This document shows positions 7,463-13,068 of a DNA stretch of 13,068 nt, one piece after another. The DNA is from Deltaproteobacteria bacterium (GTDB lineage: Bacteria > Desulfobacterota > Desulfobulbia > Desulfobulbales > BM004). The stretch's first letter is position 1. Each line of letters starts with the position of its first letter. Location: NCBI GenBank assembly GCA_020346205.1, contig CP070776.1, forward strand, positions 971,370-984,437. The letters run 5' to 3'. Under the pieces are notes generated by a model. That model saw only the letters and a list, made by a program, of their open reading frames with translations, was not told where the DNA came from and made no database searches. The position numbers and the translations under genes were made by a program.

Positions 7463-8341
7463 ATGGCCCCCAAGATAGGTTTTATAGGAATGGGTATCAT
7501 GGGTCAGCCCATGGCTGAAAATATTCTTAAATCCGGTTATGAGCTCATGGCCTATAACAGGACAAAAGAAAAAGCCCAGGCATTGACCGATAAAGGTGGG
7601 ATTGTTGTTTCCACACCAGCGGAACTTACTGAATGGGCTGATGTCATCATCCTCATGCTTACCGGCCCTGAAGCTATCGATGCAGTTCTTTATGCAGAAC
7701 AGGGAATCTTATCTGCTCAACCGGCAGACAAGATCATTATTAATATGAGTACCGTCTCTCCATCATATACTCGTAACCTTAAAAAATGCCTTGAACCAAG
7801 CAACATATCTTTTATTGATGCTCCTGTTTCCGGTTCAAAAAAACCTGCCATTGAAGGTTCGTTAATCATATTGGCAGGTGGAGAGGCGGATCAAATAAAT
7901 GCTCTGGAACCTTTATTTCTTACTATGGGCAAAAAGGTAATTTATTGCGGCGAAGCCGGTAAGGGTTCTGCAATGAAAATGACGATCAACCTTCTCCTGG
8001 CACTGATGATTGAGGGATTATGTGAATCCTTAAACCTGGCCCAGCTATTGAACCTTGATACCGACCTGGTGTTAGACTCAATACTTGCCGGGCATCTTGG
8101 TTGCGGCTTGTTTAACCTGAAAAGTGATATGCTTAAGCAGAACGATTTTCCAGTGCAGTTTCCTTTAAAACATATGACTAAGGATTTGCGATTTGTTCTC
8201 CAGACCGCTGATGAGGCAGGTGCTGCTGTTCCGGCTGGCCATGCAGTTTATCAACTATACAGGCAGGGAGTCGGCCTGGGAAACGGTGATCTTGACTTTG
8301 CAGCAGTGAAAAGAACACTTGAAGCATTAAATGATCAATAA
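7463..8341 (+). CDS. NAD(P)-dependent beta-hydroxyacid dehydrogenase (glyoxylate/succinic semialdehyde reductase type)
   Basis: The product has 292 residues from the chosen start (a longer 303-residue form from 7430 is unlikely). It begins with the Rossmann motif GFIGMGIMG (6-14). NRT (32-34) after the second strand suits NADPH. DAPVSG and the following PAIEGSL (119-134) form the substrate loop. GKGSAMKMTIN contains catalytic Lys172 and Asn176, and FPLKHMTKDLR lies near residues 233-242. These features fit the 3-hydroxyisobutyrate dehydrogenase superfamily. The MKMTIN and PLKHMTKDLR forms are closer to glyoxylate/succinic semialdehyde reductases than to true valine-pathway enzymes. Likely role: reducing a small toxic semialdehyde, or malonate semialdehyde, to the hydroxyacid. 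The true substrate cannot be read from sequence. It lies 17 bases after the GH15 stop and 20 before the next gene. Confidence 0.88.
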   Translation: MAPKIGFIGMGIMGQPMAENILKSGYELMAYNRTKEKAQALTDKGGIVVSTPAELTEWADVIILMLTGPEAIDAVLYAEQGILSAQPADKIIINMSTVSPSYTRNLKKCLEPSNISFIDAPVSGSKKPAIEGSLIILAGGEADQINALEPLFLTMGKKVIYCGEAGKGSAMKMTINLLLALMIEGLCESLNLAQLLNLDTDLVLDSILAGHLGCGLFNLKSDMLKQNDFPVQFPLKHMTKDLRFVLQTADEAGAAVPAGHAVYQLYRQGVGLGNGDLDFAAVKRTLEALNDQ

Positions 8342-8361
8342 ATTTAACTGGTATATTCCCT

Positions 8362-9360
8362 ATGCAAAGTGATTCATACGAAGCCCTTGTTATTGAAGAA
8401 TTAGACTCTGATAATTATTCAAAGAAGGTACGGGCAAAAAACATTGCTGAATTACCTGAAGGTGATGTGCTCATAAGGGTACATTATTCTTCACTCAACT
8501 ATAAAGATGCCTTGTCTGCTTCAGGAAACAGAGGAGTTACCAGGCGCTACCCACATGTGCCAGGTATAGATGCTGCAGGAGTGGTTGAGGAAAGCAGCAG
8601 CCCGGATTTTAAAGCAGGAGACCAGGTAATAGCATCCGGTTTTGATATTGGCATGAATACATCAGGTGGTTTTGGCCAGTACATTCGTGTTCCTGCAGGC
8701 TGGACACTCCACTGCCCGCAGGGCCTTACGTTACGGGAAAGCATGATCTATGGTACTGCCGGTTTTACCGCTGCCCAATCAGTTGAACGGTTGGTAACCT
8801 TCCCTGTATTGCCTGAAAGTGGGAATATTCTTGTCACTGGGGCAACAGGCGGTGTTGGATCTATAGCCATAGCACTGTTGTCACGTTTAAAATACAGGGT
8901 AACTGCAGTGAGTGGAAAACCCGAAGCAGAAGATTTTCTGATCCGTTTGGGAGCTGAAGAAATTATTTCACGTAAACAGGCCACAGATTTATCGGGGAAA
9001 CTTTTATTGAGAGAAAAATGGGCCGGTGTGATCGATACTGTGGGTGGTGAAATCCTAGCCACTGCTATAAAATCCACTGCTTATGGCGGGGCTGTGACAT
9101 GTTGCGGCAATGTTGCTTCACCTGATCTGCCGCTATCTGTTTATCCATTTATATTGCGCGCTGTCTCATTGTTGGGTATAGATTCAGCTAAGTGCCCCAT
9201 ACATTTAAGACAAAAAATCTGGCAAAGACTCGCCGGAGAATGGCGCATTGAGAGTCTTGATTCCCTGGTTACAGAATGTAACTTACCAGAACTGCCGGAT
9301 TATATTGAACACATGTTGCAGGGTCGCCAAATCGGCCGCGTAATTGTGAACCTGCTTTAA
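8362..9360 (+). CDS. acuI: AcuI/YhdH-type NADPH-dependent acryloyl-CoA reductase family protein
   Basis: This 332-residue zinc-free medium-chain dehydrogenase/reductase belongs to the YhdH/AcuI branch, whose studied members reduce acryloyl-CoA to propionyl-CoA with NADPH and so remove a reactive electrophile. Family marks are HYSSLNYKDAL (41-51), PGIDAAGVV (67-75), GTAGFTAAQSV (131-141), the nucleotide-binding VTGATGGVGSIA (158-169), and LGAEEIISR (196-204). The structural and catalytic zinc Cys/His sets of alcohol dehydrogenases are absent, as expected. No good Shine-Dalgarno precedes the ATG, and the 20-base gap to the previous gene suggests coupled translation. Pairing with a semialdehyde/hydroxyacid reductase may hint at three-carbon acid metabolism. 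No CoA ligase, CoA transferase or dehydratase is present to confirm that. Confidence 0.85.
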   Translation: MQSDSYEALVIEELDSDNYSKKVRAKNIAELPEGDVLIRVHYSSLNYKDALSASGNRGVTRRYPHVPGIDAAGVVEESSSPDFKAGDQVIASGFDIGMNTSGGFGQYIRVPAGWTLHCPQGLTLRESMIYGTAGFTAAQSVERLVTFPVLPESGNILVTGATGGVGSIAIALLSRLKYRVTAVSGKPEAEDFLIRLGAEEIISRKQATDLSGKLLLREKWAGVIDTVGGEILATAIKSTAYGGAVTCCGNVASPDLPLSVYPFILRAVSLLGIDSAKCPIHLRQKIWQRLAGEWRIESLDSLVTECNLPELPDYIEHMLQGRQIGRVIVNLL

Positions 9361-9406
9361 AGGATATAGGGGGACAGCAGGCTGTTCCATACATGAAAAT
9401 TAATAA

Positions 9407-9412
9407 AGGAGG
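9407..9412 (+). promoter_or_regulatory. Strong ribosome binding site of the dodecin gene
   Basis: AAAGGAGGT spans 9405-9413, with its AGGAGG core six bases before the ATG at 9419. It is the best ribosome site in the window together with the one at 7452, and suggests high translation of this small protein relative to the upstream operon genes. Confidence 0.8.
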
Positions 9413-9418
9413 TGCAAA

Positions 9419-9628
9419 ATGGCTGGAAGTGTATACAAAATTATTGAATTAGTAGGCACAAGCGAAAACTCCTGGGAAGAGGCTGCTAAAAACGCTGTGG
9501 AAAAAGCTGCCGAAAGTCTCAAAGATCTCAGGGTAGCTGAAGTAACTACACTGGACATGCGTATAGAGGACAACAAGGTTGTAGCTTACAGGGCTAAAGT
9601 AAGTTTATCATTTAAGTATCACTCCTAA
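9419..9628 (+). CDS. Dodecin-family protein lacking the flavin-stacking Trp
   Basis: This 69-residue protein fits the dodecin family, small beta-alpha-beta-beta subunits that assemble as hollow dodecamers and, in classical members, bind and buffer flavins. The N-terminal strand VYKIIELVGTS (5-15) is typical. The helix (about 18-35) and the last two strands (to SLSFKY) also fit. Classical bacterial dodecins have an (L)DWFEV-type segment whose Trp stacks on flavin. Here the same place reads LRVAEV, so that Trp is absent and flavin binding of the usual kind is doubtful. The sequence matches a widespread dodecin-like subfamily, to my recollection, whose ligand is not settled. It is the last gene before a strong terminator, 58 bases after the acuI-type gene. 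Confidence 0.9.
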   Translation: MAGSVYKIIELVGTSENSWEEAAKNAVEKAAESLKDLRVAEVTTLDMRIEDNKVVAYRAKVSLSFKYHS

Positions 9629-9644
9629 AATAAAAATTTATTTC

Positions 9645-9693
9645 AAAGTTTCCAGGGAACCAACATTAATAGGGTTTCCCTGGAAACTTTTTT
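9645..9693 (+). terminator. Strong Rho-independent terminator closing the GH15-dodecin operon
   Basis: A perfect 15-bp stem pairs AAAGTTTCCAGGGAA (9645-9659) with TTCCCTGGAAACTTT (9676-9690) around a 16-nt loop and runs into six T's (9688-9693). It starts 17 bases after the dodecin stop. It separates the upstream unit from the transporter gene, which must have its own promoter in 9694-9878; I could not fix one there. Confidence 0.93.
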
Positions 9694-9878
9694 CCTCAAG
9701 TTTTACATTACTTACCTCCAAAAACCTTACCATCTCAAAATATCTTCAAGAAACTGAAGTGATGTTTTGATATTTATTGCACTCACCAATCTCTCAATTT
9801 AATTGCAGTTTTTTCTAAGCAAAGTTCTTGGCAAACATTTTTGTTGCGGGTTGCACCTGGAGTTGAGATAGTAAATCA

Positions 9879-11168
9879 ATGAACCCGCATCCCACAAAAA
9901 AACAATCATGGTTCGGTTGGTGTATGTATGACTGGGCCAATTCAGCTTTTGCCACGGTTATCCTTTCTGCTGTACTTCCCGTTTATTTTGTTGCCCTGGT
10001 GCCGGAGGAAGGAGCCCGTATTTCTTTCATGGGTTTCAGCCACATTTTCCGTGCTACATCACTGTGGGGATATGCTGTTTCCTGCTCAATGCTGATAGTA
10101 GCAATAACTTCTCCTTATCTGGGTAGTCTGGCTGACAGATTTAGTATCCACCGGAAATTTCTCTTTGCATACTGTCTCATGGGTGTCCTTGCAACTTCAT
10201 CTCTCTTTCTTGCCACACCAGGGAGGTATTTTCTCGCCTCGTTTCTTTTTATTTTGGCTAATATAGGTTTTGCCGGGGGCAATGTTTTTTATAATGCCTT
10301 TCTGCCCAAACTAGCTGCAAACCATGAGTTGGACAAATTGTCCTCAAGGGGGTTTGCTTATGGTTATTTAGGTGGAGGTATAGCCCTGCTCATTGTCTTT
10401 GGTATGATCCAGGGATATTCATTTTTTGGTTTTGCAGATAAAGGTGCTGCAAGCCGGGCCGGGTTTTTACTCACCGGAATCTGGTGGTTTCTTTTTGCGA
10501 TTCCCACATATCTCTATGTTCGAACACCTGCAAGTCCGATAATGCCGGATAGCCTTCACAGTGGAATACGTGGATACTTCAGGATCTTTGCTGAAATAAA
10601 AAAACACCCTTCACTCCTGCTCTTCTTAATAGCTTTTCTTTTTTACAATGACGGTATCCAGACTATTATTGTCGTTGCGGCAATTTTTGCCCGTGAAGAA
10701 CTTGGGCTCTCCCAGGGAACCATACTTTCCTGTTTCCTGATGATACAGTTTGTAGCCATGCCGGGCACTTTACTGTTTGGACGCCTGGCAGAAGCATACG
10801 GAGCCAAACGCTCATTGTATCTGGCTTTGTTTCTTTTTATTCTTGTTACCATATACGCCTACTTTATGAATCACGCCTGGGAATTCTGGCTTCTGGGGTT
10901 TGTCATCGCAATCATTCTGGGTGGCAGCCAGGCTGTGAGTCGCTCCTTTTTTTCAAGTCTTATTCCGGAAGGAAAACATGCTGAATTTTTCGGCTTTTAT
11001 GCTATCAGCGCGAAGTTCGCTTCTGTTTTTGGTCCCTTTGTTTTTGCTCTGATCGTCGATATAACTGGCTCTGCCCGCCTTTCCATCCTAGCTCTCACCT
11101 TTTTCTTTGTTGTCGGCATGCTGTTGCTCACCCAGGTAAGAACGGGCGATCAAATAACGACTGCTTAA
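9879..11168 (+). CDS. MFS transporter of the UMF1/Atg22-like family
   Basis: This 429-residue, about 12-helix inner-membrane transporter belongs to the UMF1 (Atg22-like) branch of the major facilitator superfamily. Diagnostic segments are YDWANSAFA (17-25) at the first helix, SPYLGSLADR (78-87, the MFS motif A region), NVFYNAFLP (135-143), SRGFAYGYLGGG (156-167), YNDGIQTI (256-263) and GGSQAVSRSFFSSLIP (348-363). The FFGFYAISAKFAS stretch near 370-382 is also typical. Yeast Atg22 exports amino acids from vacuoles, but bacterial substrates are largely unknown, so none is assigned. The start is placed so that the YDWANSAF motif lies near residue 20, as in relatives. Only a weak GGAG, 17 bases upstream, is visible. 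It is the first gene of a likely three-gene unit. Confidence 0.9.
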   Translation: MNPHPTKKQSWFGWCMYDWANSAFATVILSAVLPVYFVALVPEEGARISFMGFSHIFRATSLWGYAVSCSMLIVAITSPYLGSLADRFSIHRKFLFAYCLMGVLATSSLFLATPGRYFLASFLFILANIGFAGGNVFYNAFLPKLAANHELDKLSSRGFAYGYLGGGIALLIVFGMIQGYSFFGFADKGAASRAGFLLTGIWWFLFAIPTYLYVRTPASPIMPDSLHSGIRGYFRIFAEIKKHPSLLLFLIAFLFYNDGIQTIIVVAAIFAREELGLSQGTILSCFLMIQFVAMPGTLLFGRLAEAYGAKRSLYLALFLFILVTIYAYFMNHAWEFWLLGFVIAIILGGSQAVSRSFFSSLIPEGKHAEFFGFYAISAKFASVFGPFVFALIVDITGSARLSILALTFFFVVGMLLLTQVRTGDQITTA

Positions 11169-11215
11169 TGCATAAAGTTGAGAAGCTTTCTTTTTTATAA
11201 AGAATAAAAAATTAT

Positions 11216-11220
11216 GAGGA
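11216..11220 (+). promoter_or_regulatory. Ribosome binding site that decides the start of the MBL-fold gene
   Basis: GAGGA lies five bases before ATG 11226. The upstream in-frame ATG at 11214 overlaps this site and has only A/T-rich sequence before it. The preferred start gives MIIKQMELG, the usual N-terminus of this family. Confidence 0.65.
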
Positions 11221-11225
11221 ACGTG

Positions 11226-11867
11226 ATGATTATCAAACAAATGGAACTCGGTGCTGATAAGGTGTTTTGTTATATTCTGGCCTGTGAAGAAACTCGGGAG
11301 GCAGTGATAATTGATCCTTGCGGTGATGAAGAAAACCTTCTTACAGCGATCCAGAAACTTCAGCTCAACCTTCTTTACATTATAAACACCCACTGCCACC
11401 CCGATCATACATGCGGGAACAAGATTATTAAAGAAGCAACAGGTGCCTCAATCGTCAGGCACGAGGCTGACGAATTACTTTTAAATGATCCCGGAGCAAA
11501 GTCATATTTTAATAGGCAGGGTTTTACTCCTTCCCCGCCGGCTGACATGGTTGTAAATGATGGCGATCAACTGAAATATGGCAACTATACACTTGAGATT
11601 ATCCATACACCAGGTCATTCACCTGGTTCCATATGTATCTATGTGGACAACAATCTATTTACCGGAGATTCTATCTTTGTCGGTGCTGCAGGCCGGGTAG
11701 ATGTGCCAGGAGGTGACTTCAACACCTTAATTACTTCCCTTGCTGATAAAATTGCTGTTCTTCCTGATGAAACCATAATCTGGCCGGGGCACGATTACGG
11801 GGACTCTCGAACAAGCACTGTGGGTCGCGAAAAAAAAGAAAACCCCTATCTTGGTGGTGAATGGTAG
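11226..11867 (+). CDS. Metallo-beta-lactamase-fold hydrolase, glyoxalase II-like
   Basis: This 213-residue protein (from the preferred start; 217 from 11214) has the complete metal-binding set of the glyoxalase II/YcbL-type branch of the metallo-beta-lactamase superfamily. THCHPDH supplies His56, His58, Asp60 and His61. HTPGHSPGS supplies His131, FTGDSIF the bridging Asp148, and WPGHDYG His189. GRVDVPGGDFNTL (156-168) and the closing NPYL are typical. Relatives hydrolyse thioesters such as S-lactoylglutathione or act on related small thiol adducts; the physiological substrate here is not evident. It is cytosolic, with no signal sequence. It starts 57 bases after the transporter stop and ends 24 bases before the sugar dehydrogenase gene. 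Confidence 0.88.
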   Translation: MIIKQMELGADKVFCYILACEETREAVIIDPCGDEENLLTAIQKLQLNLLYIINTHCHPDHTCGNKIIKEATGASIVRHEADELLLNDPGAKSYFNRQGFTPSPPADMVVNDGDQLKYGNYTLEIIHTPGHSPGSICIYVDNNLFTGDSIFVGAAGRVDVPGGDFNTLITSLADKIAVLPDETIIWPGHDYGDSRTSTVGREKKENPYLGGEW

Positions 11868-11891
11868 GAACAATTTAACGGGGAATATCTC

Positions 11892-13010
11892 ATGTCATGC
11901 AAAAACATCTTTGCACTGTTGATTGCTGTTCTTGTTTCCATTACAAATATTTTATCTTGCCTTGCAGAAGATATGCTGCAAATGAACATCTCTCTGCCGC
12001 CTGGATTTTCAATCCATATTTATGCAGATAATGTCCCCAACGCCAGATCTATGGCATTGAGCCCCAACAATGTCCTTTTTGTCGGCAGTCGAAAAGCCGG
12101 CAATGTTTATGCAGTGATCGATAAGAACCGAGATTACATCGCTGACGAAACCATTATCATTGCAGAAGGTCTCAATATGCCAAATGGCGTGGCCTTTCGA
12201 AACGGTGATCTTTATGTGGCTGAAATTCATCGTATCATTAAGTTCCCTGAAATCGAAAAGCATTTATATGATCCAGAAAAACCAGAAATTGTCTTTGATG
12301 CTTTGCCAAGTAAAACATGGCACGGTTGGAAATTTATCAAATTCGGCCCGGACGGGAAGCTCTATGTGCCCATTGGTGCCCCCTGCAATGTATGCGAATC
12401 TCAAGATCGACTTTTGGGCACAATTACAAGAATGGGTGAGAATGGAGATAATTTTGAAATTTTTGCCAAGGGAGTAAGAAATTCTGTTGGCTTTGATTGG
12501 CATCCTGAAAATCAAGAATTATGGTTCACGGATAACGGAAGAGACATGTTAGGCGACAACCTGCCGCCTGATGAGTTAAACCATGCCCCTAGAGCCGGCC
12601 TGCACTTTGGTTTTCCATACCTGCATGGCAACAATGTCATAGATCCTGAATATGGCACCAGTAAAGGAGATATAGTTATTACAAAACCTGCCCAGGAACT
12701 CGGTCCCCATGTCGCCTCCCTGGGTATGCAGTTTTATACCGGCACAATGTTTCCTAAAGAGTATGTCAACCAGATCTTTATAGCTGAACATGGTTCCTGG
12801 AACCGTAGTGTGCCCATTGGGTACAGAATAAGTATTGTCAGGCTGGAAAACTCAAAACCGACTGGATATGAAATCTTCGCTCAGGGCTGGCTCCAGAAAC
12901 ATCGTGTCCTGGGTAGGCCAGTGGATATTGAGATGATGCCGGACGGCTCCTTGCTGGTGTCAGACGATTACAGCAACAGGATATACCGTATAATTTACAA
13001 AACCCCCTGA
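11892..13010 (+). CDS. Exported sorbosone/aldose sugar dehydrogenase-type beta-propeller protein
   Basis: This 372-residue protein is related to soluble PQQ-dependent glucose/aldose dehydrogenases and L-sorbosone dehydrogenases, which oxidise sugars or aldehydes in the periplasm. A Sec signal (1-25) ends SCLAED, so cleavage after Ala25 is likely. A lipoprotein Cys23 (ILSC) is a weaker alternative because Leu at -2 is unusual. Propeller features include WHGWKFIKFGPDGKLYV (143-159), whose His144 fits the family catalytic His, and GAPCNVC (162-168) with a close Cys pair. TDNGRDMLGDN (213-223), the DELNH that follows, and RPVDIEMMPDGSLLVSD (342-358) also fit. PQQ use is known for relatives but cannot be proved from sequence. 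A weak GGGGA precedes the start. It is the last gene of the transporter unit; no clear terminator follows within the window. Confidence 0.87.
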   Translation: MSCKNIFALLIAVLVSITNILSCLAEDMLQMNISLPPGFSIHIYADNVPNARSMALSPNNVLFVGSRKAGNVYAVIDKNRDYIADETIIIAEGLNMPNGVAFRNGDLYVAEIHRIIKFPEIEKHLYDPEKPEIVFDALPSKTWHGWKFIKFGPDGKLYVPIGAPCNVCESQDRLLGTITRMGENGDNFEIFAKGVRNSVGFDWHPENQELWFTDNGRDMLGDNLPPDELNHAPRAGLHFGFPYLHGNNVIDPEYGTSKGDIVITKPAQELGPHVASLGMQFYTGTMFPKEYVNQIFIAEHGSWNRSVPIGYRISIVRLENSKPTGYEIFAQGWLQKHRVLGRPVDIEMMPDGSLLVSDDYSNRIYRIIYKTP

Positions 13011-13068
13011 GGTTTCTTGCCAACTATCTACTTACGACACCAGTACCCATCATAGAGCTGATCGTAAC

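Noticed and set aside
9828..9847. TTGGCA followed by TTGC, resembling a sigma-54 (-24/-12) promoter before the transporter gene
   Set aside because: The GG and GC pairs are separated by 14 bases, whereas sigma-54 promoters need 10, so the match is false.
13002..13017. Short hairpin AAACC...GGTTT at the end of the sugar dehydrogenase gene as a terminator
   Set aside because: The stem has only five pairs, overlaps the stop codon, and no T-run follows.

Overview
The window looks like an ordinary chromosomal stretch of an anaerobic or microaerophilic Gram-negative bacterium. A sulfate-reducer-like deltaproteobacterium (Desulfobacterota) is my best guess. It rests on the adenosylcobalamin-type ribonucleotide reductase, the membrane-plus-TPR protein family, and the mixture of a bacterial GH15 enzyme with acyl-CoA and semialdehyde reductases. 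No marker gene settles the lineage. All ten intact or partial genes lie on the + strand. I see no tRNA, rRNA, CRISPR array, transposase or phage gene.

Layout. (1) Bases 1-1711 hold the 3' two-thirds or so of a class II ribonucleotide reductase gene (nrdJ); its 5' end is outside the window. (2) Bases 1712-2372 hold no intact gene. They contain a strong 14-bp hairpin, a decayed antisense DUF1566-type domain, and an AT-rich leader with two palindromes. (3) Bases 2373-5245 hold a multi-pass GT-C-like membrane protein with C-terminal TPRs, overlapping by four bases with mutY, which carries a C-terminal Nudix domain. (4) Bases 5382-9628 hold a probable operon: a cytosolic GH15 glucoamylase-type hydrolase, a glyoxylate/succinic-semialdehyde-reductase-type beta-hydroxyacid dehydrogenase, an AcuI/YhdH-type reductase and a dodecin-family protein. 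A strong Rho-independent terminator closes it. (5) Bases 9879-13010 hold a second probable operon: a UMF1/Atg22-type MFS transporter, a metallo-beta-lactamase-fold (glyoxalase II-like) hydrolase, and an exported sorbosone/aldose-dehydrogenase-type beta-propeller protein.

How the genes may work together (inference). The 5382-9628 unit joins glucan hydrolysis to two NAD(P)H-dependent reductases and a possible cofactor-storage or buffering protein, so it suggests carbon and redox housekeeping. The 9879-13010 unit joins an importer or exporter to thioester or aldehyde detoxification and to periplasmic sugar/aldehyde oxidation. DNA precursor synthesis (nrdJ) and oxidative DNA repair (mutY) are near each other but are separated by the non-coding region and the TPR gene.

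I found no convincing new multi-gene system. The points most worth a second look are the DUF1566 relic, the dodecin without the flavin-stacking tryptophan, the near-complete Nudix box in MutY, the unusual overlap of the membrane TPR gene with mutY, and the cysteine-bearing tail of the GH15 enzyme. The upstream starts of two genes (7430 and 11214) are probably wrong, and better starts are given.
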